Below, piece after piece: positions 7,013 to 16,427 of a DNA stretch of 44,501 bases; the stretch's first letter is position 1; each line of letters opens with the position of its first letter. The DNA is from an uncultured beta proteobacterium (GTDB lineage: Bacteria; Pseudomonadota; Gammaproteobacteria; Burkholderiales; Burkholderiaceae_C). The notes below the pieces were generated by a model. The model saw only the letters and a list, made by a program, of their open reading frames with translations, did not search any database and had not been told where the DNA came from. A program made the translations under genes and the position numbers. The stretch is from contig CAIVLG010000179.1 in assembly GCA_903906695.1 (NCBI GenBank), positions 1 to 44,501 of the forward strand, given 5' to 3'.

Positions 7013-8830
7013 ATGAGCGAGCTCGCCCCCTACCCCATCGCTGGCTTGGCGCGGCGCATGCTGCGCGAGTTCGACACACGCCAGTCGATCTTTGACTTGC
7101 CCAAGCGCAAGTTCGTGCTTGGCGATCCGCGCATTGACCTGTCGGTGCGTTCGCATGGTCACAGCGCTGCCACACCGTTCGGCCCGGCAGCCGGGCCCAA
7201 CACTCAGTTGGCGCAGAACATCGTGCTGTGCTGGCTGGCTGGCGGCCGTGTCATTGAACTTAAGACAGTCCAGATTCTGGACCGCCTCACGCTGCCGCGA
7301 CCGTGCATCGACATGCAAACCGTTGGTTACAACGTCGAGTGGTCACAGGAACTGACGCTGCAACAGTCGCTCGAAGAATATGTGAAGGCGGCGATGCTGA
7401 TCCGCATTCTCGAAGCCAGCGGTCGCCTTGCGCTGGCACCGGGTTTCGGCCGCACCCTATTCGACATGAGCGTCGGCTACGACCTGGCGGGCATCCGCAG
7501 CGAACGGGTGCAGGCATTCATTCGCGGCATGATGGACGCCACGGCCGTGGTTGAGCGGCTGCGGCGTGAGCTGCCGGCCGAGCTGGGGCCGCTGCGCGAC
7601 CTCGATTTCGCCACACGGATTTCAGACACGCTGACGCTGAGCACCTTTCATGGCTGTCCACCCGGCGAGATCGAGGCGATGGTCGGGCATCTGATGCGCG
7701 AGCATGGCCTGTCCTGCGTCGTCAAACTGAACCCGACCCTGCTTGGCGCCACCGAGGCACGCAGATTGCTGCACGACGCGCTCGGCTACAACGAGCTGCG
7801 CATTCCCGACGACGCGTTTGCCAAGGACGCCAAATGGGAACAGGCCACCGCGTTCATGGACCGCCTGGACGGCGTCGCCCAATCGCTCGGACTGCATCTG
7901 GGTGTGAAATTTTCAAACACCTTGATCGTGGAGAACCACAAGAGCTTTTTCCCGGCGAGCGAGAAATTCATGTACCTGTCGGGGCCACCACTGCACGTGC
8001 TGGCGATGCATCTGGTGCAGCGCTGGCGAAGTGCCATGGGCGATCGCTTTCCGGTATCGTTCTCTGCCGGTATTGAGCGCGCCAACTTCCCGGATGCGGT
8101 CGCTCTCGGGCTGGTGCCGGTCACGGTCTGCACCGACCTGCTGCAAGCCGGCGGCTACTGGCGCGGCTTCGGCTACTTCGAGGAACTGGCACTGCGTATG
8201 GATGCGGTGGGCGCGACCACGATCGACGAATTCATCCAACGCGCTTACGGTGAGACCGACTCCAAGGACCTCAGCGCGGCCAAGCTGCGAAACACCGAGA
8301 TTTACCTGGACCGCATCAGCGCTGACCCCCGTTACCATGCCGACAATCACCGCAAAGGACCGCGCAAGATCGACCGGCGCCTTCAGTTCTTTGATTGCGT
8401 CACCTGCAACAAATGCATCCCGGTCTGCCCCAATGACGCCAACTTCAGTATCCGCGTGCCATCCACTCCGAAGGTCCCGCTGAAGATGACGCGCCAGATC
8501 GTCAACTTTGCCGACTTCTGCAACGATTGTGGCAACTGCGACGTCTTCTGTCTGGAGGATGGTGGCCCTTACCTGCTCAAGCCACGCCTGTTCGTGAACC
8601 GCGAGCGCTGGCTGAACGATGCACCACGCGATGCTGTGCTGATCGAGCCCGACGCAATCAGTGGGCGCTTCGACGGCGTGGTGCTGCGGGTGGCGAGCGG
8701 CGAGGAGCCCGGCGACGAGCCGAGAGCCCTGGCACTGTGCAGCTTGCGCGATGCGCTACTGGATCCGCTCGACACCAACCACGTGAACGAGTTTCTGCAC
8801 TGCACCACATCCCCGTCACAGGCTAGCTGA
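7013..8830 (+). CDS. ygfK: YgfK-like protein without the FAD/NAD(P)H domain (DHOD-like barrel plus ferredoxin)
   Basis: The 605-residue protein matches the two ends of E. coli YgfK, which is about 1030 residues. Residues 1-430 align with its dihydroorotate-dehydrogenase-like barrel (for example PFGPAAGPNTQLAQNIV, RVIELKTVQILDRL, TLSTFHGCPPGEIEAM, KLNPTLLG). Residues 455-520 match its terminal ferredoxin region, with eight Cys in two groups (462, 465, 468, 472 and 503, 506, 509, 513), enough for two 4Fe-4S clusters. The YgfK middle, a dihydropyrimidine-dehydrogenase-like Fe-S and FAD/NAD(P)H unit, is absent, and the frame runs through the junction without a stop. The result resembles PreA in layout. 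YgfK is annotated as a putative selenate reductase/oxidoreductase of unproven function. Its stop abuts that of convergent ssnA. Confidence 0.87.
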   Translation: MSELAPYPIAGLARRMLREFDTRQSIFDLPKRKFVLGDPRIDLSVRSHGHSAATPFGPAAGPNTQLAQNIVLCWLAGGRVIELKTVQILDRLTLPRPCIDMQTVGYNVEWSQELTLQQSLEEYVKAAMLIRILEASGRLALAPGFGRTLFDMSVGYDLAGIRSERVQAFIRGMMDATAVVERLRRELPAELGPLRDLDFATRISDTLTLSTFHGCPPGEIEAMVGHLMREHGLSCVVKLNPTLLGATEARRLLHDALGYNELRIPDDAFAKDAKWEQATAFMDRLDGVAQSLGLHLGVKFSNTLIVENHKSFFPASEKFMYLSGPPLHVLAMHLVQRWRSAMGDRFPVSFSAGIERANFPDAVALGLVPVTVCTDLLQAGGYWRGFGYFEELALRMDAVGATTIDEFIQRAYGETDSKDLSAAKLRNTEIYLDRISADPRYHADNHRKGPRKIDRRLQFFDCVTCNKCIPVCPNDANFSIRVPSTPKVPLKMTRQIVNFADFCNDCGNCDVFCLEDGGPYLLKPRLFVNRERWLNDAPRDAVLIEPDAISGRFDGVVLRVASGEEPGDEPRALALCSLRDALLDPLDTNHVNEFLHCTTSPSQAS

Positions 8831-9826
8831 TCAGAACTTCTCCATGCGCAACCAGAGCTGCTGTGCCTGCGCGGCGGCCTCTGCCCGGATCGCATCCATG
8901 TCGATGCTGGGTGCCGCGCCAACGACCGGTAGCGCTCCCTCAAAACGCTCGGCCAGCAAGGCATGGCCGGCGTGCAGCCGCCGCGCTGCCACCACCGGAT
9001 CGTCGCCATGGCGCTTAGCGTCTTCCATTAGGGTCATGCGTTCAGCATTCAAGTCGGACGCATAACCGTCGGTGCCAAGCGCCACGTGGGCGCTGACGCG
9101 CAGCGCGGCGGGATAGCCGACGCGGTTGCCACGGTTGGAGCGTGGATTCTGCACCAGCCAGCAACCGAGCTGCTCGGCGCGCAGAACCTGCGCTTCACTC
9201 AGGTGCACGCCGTGCGCCAGAATGGAGCCCGGCGGCAGCGCGCCGAGCTGGGCCAGCCGCTCAAGAGGACCGGCCCAGCCCCGTCTTACCGAGTCGTCTA
9301 CATCGGCAAGATCCTCGGCAACATGCACGTGCAGAACCGTTCTCAACTCGCGACACAAAGCCGCCGCTTCGCGCACGGTTTCGTCAGATACCGTAAACGA
9401 TGCGTGCAAACCGACCACGCCGCGCACCAGGGGGCGTGTGTTGCTCTGGATGAAACGACGACACTCGGCGAGACCGCGCTGGGCCTCTTCGCGCCCACCA
9501 TTGCGCTCGCTGGCACCATAGCAGAGCACGGCCGGCATTCCCATGGTCTGGCAAACGTCGGCCAGGATATCGAGCGAGCCTTCGATCAGTTGTGGCGACT
9601 CGTGATGGTCGATCAACCCAACCGTGCCGAGCCGCAGCGCCTCGGCCACGTACCACTGCGCCGAAGCGCGCAACGATGCGGCATCGAGCGCACGATCCAG
9701 ACGCCACCATACGCGCTCCAGAATCTGGACAAAGTTCGCGGGCGGCTCGACTGGCGCGGGCATGCCAAACGGCACCAGCCCCGAATAAAGGTGCGTGTGC
9801 GCGTTGACAAAATCTTGGTCGCTCAT
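8831..9826 (-). CDS. ssnA: SsnA-like amidohydrolase, short form lacking the beta-sandwich domain
   Basis: This metal-dependent hydrolase of the amidohydrolase superfamily is 331 residues against about 442 for E. coli SsnA. The metal-binding and catalytic motifs are present: [10 protein letters not shown] (HxH), [17 protein letters not shown] and GTDGYASD. The protein starts right at the HxH strand, so the N-terminal beta-strands are missing. The block equivalent to SsnA residues about 365-415 is also absent, while the extreme tail ([11 protein letters not shown]) is kept. The N- and C-terminal strands form one composite beta-sandwich in this superfamily, so a whole structural unit has gone. 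The ATG overlaps the hydroxylase stop by four bases, indicating coupling. Substrate is unknown; a purine or other N-heterocycle is suggested by context. Confidence 0.88.
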   Translation of the reverse strand: MSDQDFVNAHTHLYSGLVPFGMPAPVEPPANFVQILERVWWRLDRALDAASLRASAQWYVAEALRLGTVGLIDHHESPQLIEGSLDILADVCQTMGMPAVLCYGASERNGGREEAQRGLAECRRFIQSNTRPLVRGVVGLHASFTVSDETVREAAALCRELRTVLHVHVAEDLADVDDSVRRGWAGPLERLAQLGALPPGSILAHGVHLSEAQVLRAEQLGCWLVQNPRSNRGNRVGYPAALRVSAHVALGTDGYASDLNAERMTLMEDAKRHGDDPVVAARRLHAGHALLAERFEGALPVVGAAPSIDMDAIRAEAAAQAQQLWLRMEKF

Positions 9827-12447
9827 TGAGTCGTCAATGGCATACCGACACTCATCGCTCGCGCAGCCGGCGAGTCCTTCATCGGCAGCGTTCTGCGACG
9901 AATTCCGTCGAACGCCTCCAGCGCGCCAGCCACTGCGGCTGCTGTCGGCACCAGACCAATTTCGCCCACGCCCTTGGCGCCCATAGGCCCTTCGGGCTCA
10001 GGCTCCTCAATCAGAATCACATCGACTGTCGGCATGTCGCGCGCGCGCAGAACACCCAATTCCTTGAGCTTGAAAGTCACCGGCATGCCGTTCTCGCAGC
10101 GCAGTTCCTCGGTCAGCGCGTAACCCAGTCCCATGTGGATGGCACCTTCGATCTGGCCGGTGCAGAGCGCCGGGTTCACGACCCGTCCCGCATCATGCGC
10201 AGCAACCACCCGTTCGACGCGTCCGTTGGCATCCAAAATGACGAGCTGCGTTGCGTAACCGAAGGTCGTATGGGTTTTGATCTTGGCCACCGGTGCACCA
10301 AGCGCGGTGGTGTCGCCAATCAGGATGTCACCCGCATAGACCCGACCCACCAGCGCCGCCAGCGCGTGCCCGGCGTCCAGGTCAGCTCTGAGTTTCTCGG
10401 CCGCCATCAGCACGGCGCGCCCGCTCAGCAGCGTGCCCCGCGACCCCGTCGTCTGGCCGCACTGCAAGTCAAAGGTCGAGTCCACTTTCGGTACAAAGCA
10501 GGACGCCGGCAGTCCCGTCGCCTCGACTGCAAACTGAACCAGCACGGTCAGAAGGCCCTGCCCCATCTCGGTGAAGCCGTTGTAGAGCGAAACGGTCCCG
10601 TCCGGTTCGACGACCAACCTGGCTTTGCCCGATTCCTGGACGCCGTTGCCGATGCCGCTGTTCTTGACGCCACAGGCAATGCCCACTGCGCGCCCTTCAC
10701 GCAGCGCAGCGTCATAGAGCGGCTTTACTGCTTGCAGCGTCTTGCGGATACCGACCGATTTCTCCAACACCTGCCCGGTGGCGAAGGTATCGCCAACGCT
10801 CAGGGCATTGCGCCAGCGGATCTCCCAGCGGTCCAGCCCCGCCTTCCGGGCCAGCAGGTCCAGACACCCCTCCATCGCGAAGTTCGACTGATTGGCGCCG
10901 AAGCCCCGCATCGCGCCGCATGGCGGGTTGTTGGTGTAGACGGCGAGCGACTCGACGTCCACGTTGGGCACACGGTAGGGGCCGCAGGCGTGGCCCGCCG
11001 CCCGCTCAAGCACCTTGGCGCCGACTGAAGCGTACGCGCCGGAGTCACCGACCATGCGCGCCCTGACGGCGGTAATGCGGCCTTCTTCATCGCAGCCCAC
11101 GGTGTAATCCAGCGACAGCGGGTGACGCTTGGGGTGGATTCGAATCGACTCTTCGCGGCTCAGTGTCAACTTCACCGGGGCGCCAGTCAGCCGCGCCAGC
11201 AGCGCGGTTTGGGCCTGAACCGACATGTCCTCCTTGCCACCAAAGGCGCCGCCATTGGGCACCAGTTCGACGAATATCTTTTCCTCGCCGAGGCCCAGAA
11301 AACTCGCCAATTGGCGGCGATCCTCGAAGATGCCCTGGCCCTGCGAGCGCAGGTGCAAGCCGCCATCGGACAGCGGCTCGGCCAGTGCGCTCTCGGGCTC
11401 AAGGAAAAGATGCTCGATGCGCTGCGTCACCCAGGTGCCGCTCACCACATGCGCGCTGGCTGCAAGCGCCGCTGCGACATCGCCACGGCGCACGATGGCG
11501 TGCTCCAGCAGATTCTCGTGCTGCGGGTTGACGCGCGGTGCACCGGTTGCCAATGCGCGCTGCGGTTCGAGCACCGGCTCCAGCACGTCGTAGGTCACAT
11601 CAACCAGCTTGGCGGCTTCGCGCGCGGTGTGGCGGTCGACGGCCGCAACCGCTGCCAGCACATCGCCAACGCAACGCACTTCCTCCCCCACTGCGACAAA
11701 GCCGGGCCAGTCGTTGTGCAGCAAACCGTACCAGCGTTTGCCCGGAACATCGGCAGCGGTCGCCACCGCCCGCACGCCCGGCAGAGCACGGGCGCGCGTG
11801 GTATCGATGTGCAGGACACGGGCACGCGGATGCGGGGACAGTGTCAGAGCACCGTGCAGCATGCCCGGCACGTTGAGGTCGGCAATAAAGGGTCGCTCTC
11901 CAAGCACGCTCTGTGCGCTTCCAATGCGCATCAATGACTGACCGACCCGTCCATCAGTGCAGGCCGGCGGGATGGTAGCGCCGCGCTTGGCCGCCGCCAA
12001 CAATTCAACGGCATCAATGATCTTGACGTAGCCGGTGCAGCGACACAGGTGCAAGTCGAGCGCGCGCGCAATCGCCTGGCGTGTCGGTGCCGGATCGCGG
12101 TCCGTGATCGCCTTGGCGCGCAACGCAATGCCCGGGATGCAGAAACCGCATTGCAGACCGGCCGTGGCGCCAAAGCAGTCAGCGAGCTGCTGGCGCTCCT
12201 TGGCCGGCAGGCCGTCAAGTGTCACGATGGTCTTGCCATTGGCGACCCGGGCCGGCATGGCGCAAGTGGTCTTGGGCAGACCATCGACCAGCGCGACGCA
12301 GCAACCGCACTGACCCTGCGGGCTGCAGCCGTCCTTGAGCGACGTGACTGAGCAACGCTCGCGCAGCGTCTCCAGCAGTCTTTCGTCGGAACGCGGTTCA
12401 ACCCGCCAAGGGGTTCCGTTCAGCACAAATTCGATTACGGCAGCCAT
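9823..12447 (-). CDS. XdhD-type molybdenum hydroxylase with fused 2Fe-2S domain (selenium-dependent xanthine dehydrogenase-like)
   Basis: An 874-residue fusion. Residues 1-150 are a two-cluster iron-sulfur domain: plant-ferredoxin type Cys41, Cys47, Cys50 and Cys62 (with five rather than four residues between the first two), then the helical domain with CGFC and CRCTGY. Residues 170-874 are the molybdopterin domain of the xanthine dehydrogenase family, with [29 protein letters not shown] and the catalytic-Glu motif [10 protein letters not shown]. No FAD domain is present, and no CoxM/YgfM-type FAD gene lies in the locus. The adjoining ssnA and ygfK genes point to the E. coli XdhD / selenium-dependent hydroxylase group. 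Selenium dependence itself cannot be read from the sequence. Substrate is likely a purine or similar heterocycle. The start lies four bases after the pap stop. Confidence 0.9.
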   Translation of the reverse strand: MAAVIEFVLNGTPWRVEPRSDERLLETLRERCSVTSLKDGCSPQGQCGCCVALVDGLPKTTCAMPARVANGKTIVTLDGLPAKERQQLADCFGATAGLQCGFCIPGIALRAKAITDRDPAPTRQAIARALDLHLCRCTGYVKIIDAVELLAAAKRGATIPPACTDGRVGQSLMRIGSAQSVLGERPFIADLNVPGMLHGALTLSPHPRARVLHIDTTRARALPGVRAVATAADVPGKRWYGLLHNDWPGFVAVGEEVRCVGDVLAAVAAVDRHTAREAAKLVDVTYDVLEPVLEPQRALATGAPRVNPQHENLLEHAIVRRGDVAAALAASAHVVSGTWVTQRIEHLFLEPESALAEPLSDGGLHLRSQGQGIFEDRRQLASFLGLGEEKIFVELVPNGGAFGGKEDMSVQAQTALLARLTGAPVKLTLSREESIRIHPKRHPLSLDYTVGCDEEGRITAVRARMVGDSGAYASVGAKVLERAAGHACGPYRVPNVDVESLAVYTNNPPCGAMRGFGANQSNFAMEGCLDLLARKAGLDRWEIRWRNALSVGDTFATGQVLEKSVGIRKTLQAVKPLYDAALREGRAVGIACGVKNSGIGNGVQESGKARLVVEPDGTVSLYNGFTEMGQGLLTVLVQFAVEATGLPASCFVPKVDSTFDLQCGQTTGSRGTLLSGRAVLMAAEKLRADLDAGHALAALVGRVYAGDILIGDTTALGAPVAKIKTHTTFGYATQLVILDANGRVERVVAAHDAGRVVNPALCTGQIEGAIHMGLGYALTEELRCENGMPVTFKLKELGVLRARDMPTVDVILIEEPEPEGPMGAKGVGEIGLVPTAAAVAGALEAFDGIRRRTLPMKDSPAARAMSVGMPLTTQ

Positions 12448-12451
12448 TCGA

Positions 12452-13945
12452 TCAATCCTGTTTATTCTTCATGGCAGCTTCGATCTGACGGCACAGGGTT
12501 TTCAGTATCTTGATCCGCGCAAAGTTCTTGTCGTTGGCTTCCACCAATGTCCAGGGCGCTACTTCGGTACTGGTTCTGTCGACCATATCGCATACTGCTT
12601 GCTCATATTGAGCCCATTTGTCGCGGTTGCGCCAATCCTCTTCGGTAATTTTGAAACGCTTGAAGCCAGTGTTCTCGCGCTCTTTGAAGCGTCGGAACTG
12701 TTCGTCCTTGCTGATGGACAGCCAGAATTTGATCACGATGATATTGTGGCGCACCATTTGCGCTTCAAAATCATTGATTTCGCCGTAAGCCCGCATCCAG
12801 TCGGGCTCGGGGCAGAAGCCTTCCACTCTCTCAACCAGAACCCGGCCATACCAGGAACGGTCAAAGATCGTGACCCGACCACGTCGTGGGATGTGGCGCC
12901 AGAAACGCCACAAATAGGGCTGGGCGCGTTCTTCTTCGGTCGGCGCTGCCACTGCAATGATGGTGTAGTCACGCGCATCCAGCGCACCTGTGATGCGCCG
13001 AATGGCGCCTCCCTTGCCCGCCGCGTCGTTGCCTTCAAAGAGGGCAATGACGGTGATGTTCTTAAATGTCGGTCGGCGCAGCAACATCGCGAGCCTGCCC
13101 TGATATTTCTCCAGCTGAATGTCAAAAGTCTCATTGGCCAACTTCTGGCTGAGATCCAGTGTCTTGAGAATATCGAGTCGATCGATGGACGGCAGCGGAG
13201 GGTGCGCTTTGATGATGGTGGACCTCTCGCCTGCCTGCTCCAGCCGTTTGCGTATCGCGTCGAGAATGATCCGTCCGACGGTCAAGCTGCGGTAATGCGG
13301 ATCGTAGCCTTCGACAATCGACCAAGGTGCCTCGGCGGTACTGGTGTGCCGAATAACGCTTTCGTTGATCACGCGAAATCTATCGTACAGTTTGTGACGA
13401 TCCCAGTCGCGTTCGGTGACTCGCCAACGCGTCTTGGGATCTTTTTCCAGTAGCTTGAGGCGTTTCTTCTGCCTCTTCTGAGACAGATGCATCCAGAATT
13501 TGATCAGTAGCGCACCCTCATCGCTGAGCATCTTCTCCAGGCGTCGTGCACGCTCCAGACTCTGATCAAGTTCGGCCACTTTGGTACGACCCGCGACTCG
13601 ATTTAGGATCGGCCATGTATACCAGGAACCGAGGAAGATGCCGATGATTCCTTTGGGTGGCAGCGCACGCCAGAAACGCCACATCATCGGGCGGTCGAGT
13701 TCCTCGTCCGACGGATCGCCCATGCCATGGGTCTGAAGATAGCGCGGATCCATCCATTCGTTGAGCAGGTTGACGGTTTCTCCACGCCCTGCGCCATCGA
13801 CCCCGCCAATCAAGATAATGACCGGGAACTTGGCGAGTTTGGCAAGTTCCATCTGGGCATCGAGCAGTGCTTCGCGCAGCCCGGGCACTTCTGCATCGTA
13901 AGTGGCCTTGTCTATCTGGTGTCCAAGTTCCGCGGATTCAAACAT
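12452..13945 (-). CDS. pap: Polyphosphate:AMP phosphotransferase (class II PPK2)
   Basis: This 497-residue protein is built of two tandem PPK2 P-loop domains. The N-terminal one has a P-loop GGVDGAGRGE (about residue 47) with Arg where the active domain has Lys. The C-terminal one has FEGNDAAGKGG (about 301), followed by the lid and Walker B region YLWRFWRHIPRRG and FDRSWYGRVLVERVEGF. In class II PPK2 enzymes such as Acinetobacter PAP, the second domain is the active one; it phosphorylates AMP to ADP using polyphosphate. The gene overlaps the end of rarA by eight bases and is followed after four bases by the hydroxylase, so rarA-pap-xdh-ssnA could be one transcript. Confidence 0.93.
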   Translation of the reverse strand: MFESAELGHQIDKATYDAEVPGLREALLDAQMELAKLAKFPVIILIGGVDGAGRGETVNLLNEWMDPRYLQTHGMGDPSDEELDRPMMWRFWRALPPKGIIGIFLGSWYTWPILNRVAGRTKVAELDQSLERARRLEKMLSDEGALLIKFWMHLSQKRQKKRLKLLEKDPKTRWRVTERDWDRHKLYDRFRVINESVIRHTSTAEAPWSIVEGYDPHYRSLTVGRIILDAIRKRLEQAGERSTIIKAHPPLPSIDRLDILKTLDLSQKLANETFDIQLEKYQGRLAMLLRRPTFKNITVIALFEGNDAAGKGGAIRRITGALDARDYTIIAVAAPTEEERAQPYLWRFWRHIPRRGRVTIFDRSWYGRVLVERVEGFCPEPDWMRAYGEINDFEAQMVRHNIIVIKFWLSISKDEQFRRFKERENTGFKRFKITEEDWRNRDKWAQYEQAVCDMVDRTSTEVAPWTLVEANDKNFARIKILKTLCRQIEAAMKNKQD

Positions 13946-15257
13946 GAGGTACTCCGGTCGAATTGACTATCGTCTGCGCCTGATTCAGCGCCCGCAACTG
14001 GCGCAACTTCTCGGCGATTCGAATCTCAAGTCCGCGCTCAACCGGGCGGTAAAAACCGGGCGCTGGCATGCCGTCGGGCAGGTAGTGTTCACCGGCGGCA
14101 AAACCGCCCTCCTCGTCATGCGCGTAGCGATAATCCTTGCCATAGTCGAGGTCCTTCATCAGCTGAGTCGGCGCATTGCGCAGGTGCATGGGCACGGGCC
14201 GCGTGCTGTCCTTCTTGACGAAGGTCTTGGCTTCATTAAAGGCCATGTAAACCGCATTCGATTTAGGCGCAACCGCAAGGTACACGACACACTCGGCCAG
14301 CGCCAGTTCACCCTCGGGCGTCCCCAGCCGCTCATAGACGTCGGCCGCATCGAGCGACAGACGCAAGGCGCGCGGGTCGGCCAGGCCGATATCCTCACTG
14401 GCCATGCGGATCATGCGGCGCGCCAGATAGCGCGGGTCGACGCCGCCATCGAGCATGCGCACGAACCAGTAGAGCGCAGCGTCGGGGTCGGAACCACGCA
14501 CCGATTTGTGCAGCGCCGAAATCGTGTCATAAAACTGTTCACCACCTTTGTCAAAGCGGCGCAACTGCTGCCCCAGAACCTTGAGTAGCCAGTCGTCGCT
14601 GATGCAGTCGAGTCCGTGCTGGCTTGACGCCACTGCCAGCGTCTCCAGCGCATTGAGCAGGCGCCGGGCGTCACCGTCTGCGTAGGCAACCAGACGCTCG
14701 GATGCTGCGGCTTCGATCGCTGGCAGCACCTGCAAGGCGAGGGCTTTGGCAATGATCTGCTCCAGGTCCGGTCCGGACAGCGGCTGCAAAACATAGACTG
14801 CCGCTCTTGACAGCAGCGCCGAGTTGACCTCGAACGACGGGTTCTCGGTCGTCGCTCCCACAAACGTAAACAGGCCGCTTTCAACGTGCGGCAAAAAGGC
14901 GTCCTGCTGACTCTTGTTGAAACGGTGCACCTCGTCGACAAAGACAATCATGCGCCTGCCTTGCGCCTGATCGAGACGAGCCTTTTCGACTGCCTCACGA
15001 ATCTCTTTGACCCCGCCAAGCACGGCGCTGATGGTGATGAACTGGGCGTCGAACGCATCGGCCATCAGCCGCGCAATGGTGGTCTTGCCGGTGCCTGGCG
15101 GACCCCACAGAATGCAACTGTGCGGCTGCCCGGACTCAAACGCAGTGCGCAACGCCATTCCTTCGCCCAGAAGGTGCTGCTGGCCGATCACTTCAGCCAG
15201 AGTTTTGGGACGCAGCCGCTCGGCCAGCGGCTGAAGATTGGATGCTGGGGTCTTCAT
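13938..15257 (-). CDS. rarA: Replication-associated recombination protein A (AAA+ ATPase)
   Basis: A 439-residue AAA+ clamp-loader-like ATPase (MgsA/RarA/WRNIP1 family) that acts at stalled replication forks. Motifs in order: N-terminal LAERLRPKTLAEVIGQ, Walker A GPPGTGKTT (52-60), Walker B FVDEVHRFNKSQQDAFLP, sensor 1 GATTENPSFE, and the C-terminal oligomerisation region beginning near LARRMIRMASEDIGLADP. Length and motifs are those of a full-length family member. It is the first gene of the tightly packed minus-strand group that continues into pap. The 84 bases between it and the divergent gene at 15342 must hold its promoter. Confidence 0.96.
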   Translation of the reverse strand: MKTPASNLQPLAERLRPKTLAEVIGQQHLLGEGMALRTAFESGQPHSCILWGPPGTGKTTIARLMADAFDAQFITISAVLGGVKEIREAVEKARLDQAQGRRMIVFVDEVHRFNKSQQDAFLPHVESGLFTFVGATTENPSFEVNSALLSRAAVYVLQPLSGPDLEQIIAKALALQVLPAIEAAASERLVAYADGDARRLLNALETLAVASSQHGLDCISDDWLLKVLGQQLRRFDKGGEQFYDTISALHKSVRGSDPDAALYWFVRMLDGGVDPRYLARRMIRMASEDIGLADPRALRLSLDAADVYERLGTPEGELALAECVVYLAVAPKSNAVYMAFNEAKTFVKKDSTRPVPMHLRNAPTQLMKDLDYGKDYRYAHDEEGGFAAGEHYLPDGMPAPGFYRPVERGLEIRIAEKLRQLRALNQAQTIVNSTGVPHV

Positions 15258-15341
15258 CTGTCTGTATTGTGGCCTACGGCGGGCAGGGTGAGGGCTTTCA
15301 TGGCGATCAATGACTCTTCAGCGATGCGATACTGATGCCCT

Positions 15342-16388
15342 ATGTGGTTGAAATATCTATCAGTCCCGGCAGGTGATCGACGAGCGCAAGACGCGGACCG
15401 CGCTGCGCCGCCGATTGACGAATGCCGCGACGCGATCGCCGCCTGGCTGACATCCGCCAACATCCAGCAGACTTGCGGCGCCGGGCGCGGCGGCATCACT
15501 GGCAAATTCGATGCGAATGGAAAGCCACTGTTCTTGTATGGCGAAATCACCGGCTACTGGCTGCGCTGGGCATCGCTTTACGCGCCCGATCCGCAGCGCA
15601 TGGGTGCAGCGGTCCAGTTCCTGCACGACCAATGGTCCGGACCCGACCCTGCGCCGACGCGCTTCGGCGCCGTAGCCGATTGGCGCAACAGTGCCCTCTT
15701 CAGCTTCGACCTCGCGATGATGCTGCGCGGCCTGGCTGACGCAACCCCGGTCGCTGGGCACGATCGCTGCGCACGGACAGCGGCGCGGATTGTGCCGTGG
15801 CTGGACCGCATGATCGATGCGCAGGGGCTGTTGCAGTCCCATCGCACGTTGAACAATGCCGAGCTACCTTCGCGTTGGTCCACGCTTTCGGGTCCGTCCC
15901 AAGCCAAGACGGCGGCAGCGATCCTGCAGGCCGATGAATGGCTAACGCCGCAATTGCGCAGTGCGGCGCGGCAGACACTGGCGCATTGGTGTAATCGGGC
16001 GACCGAGCATCGCGATCTTCATCCGCGCTTCTACGCATGGGAGGGGCAGGCGTGCGCGGGGGCTGCAATCGACATCGCGAGCGTGCTGGCCGACTGTGAC
16101 GACGCCGGCATGTTCCCCGAGCAGGCCGGCATTCCCGGCAGTCCGTCCCGCGGCGACATCCAGGCGCAGGGTCTGCGGCTATTGTGCCTCGGCGCGGCGC
16201 CCGACCAGACACGCGAAGCCGTAGCCGCAGGACTGATTCAGCATGTGCAGGCCGATGGCTCGGTCTGCTGCCACCTCGATGAACCCGGCGCCAATGTATG
16301 GTGCGCGCTGTTCGCCCATCAGGCGCTGGATTGGTTGTGTGCGCAGCGCCGCAATGCGTCAGCACCGGATGCCACAACCGTCATTTGA
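15342..16388 (+). CDS. Hypothetical protein, probably alpha-helical toroid-like
   Basis: I do not recognise this 348-residue protein. It has no signal peptide or membrane segment and is rich in helices. Spaced segments such as FLYGEITGYWLRWASLY, DLAMMLRGLADA, PWLDRMIDAQGLL, TAAAILQADEWL and ANVWCALFAHQALDWL recall the repeated helical hairpins of (alpha/alpha) barrels found in some glycan-active enzymes and terpenoid cyclases; this is fold-level impression only. It heads a four-gene plus-strand group with a glycosyltransferase, a methyltransferase and a sugar-nucleotide epimerase, so a role in building or trimming a surface glycan is a context guess. Base composition looks richer in GC than the flanking housekeeping genes. 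Confidence 0.75.
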   Translation: MWLKYLSVPAGDRRAQDADRAAPPIDECRDAIAAWLTSANIQQTCGAGRGGITGKFDANGKPLFLYGEITGYWLRWASLYAPDPQRMGAAVQFLHDQWSGPDPAPTRFGAVADWRNSALFSFDLAMMLRGLADATPVAGHDRCARTAARIVPWLDRMIDAQGLLQSHRTLNNAELPSRWSTLSGPSQAKTAAAILQADEWLTPQLRSAARQTLAHWCNRATEHRDLHPRFYAWEGQACAGAAIDIASVLADCDDAGMFPEQAGIPGSPSRGDIQAQGLRLLCLGAAPDQTREAVAAGLIQHVQADGSVCCHLDEPGANVWCALFAHQALDWLCAQRRNASAPDATTVI

Positions 16389-16427
16389 AAGGCTACCTGT
16401 GACACTTGCTGAATCGACAAGAAAGCA

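Noticed and set aside
7013-8830. A frameshift or assembly break as the reason for the short YgfK
   Set aside because: The frame is open throughout, both flanking domains are in the same frame, and the ferredoxin Cys are all present. An assembly deletion that is a multiple of three cannot be fully excluded without reads.
9826-11937. Long plus-strand open frames opposite the molybdenum hydroxylase (9826-11028 and 11122-11937)
   Set aside because: No motif or ribosome site, and the minus strand encodes a clear full-length hydroxylase there.
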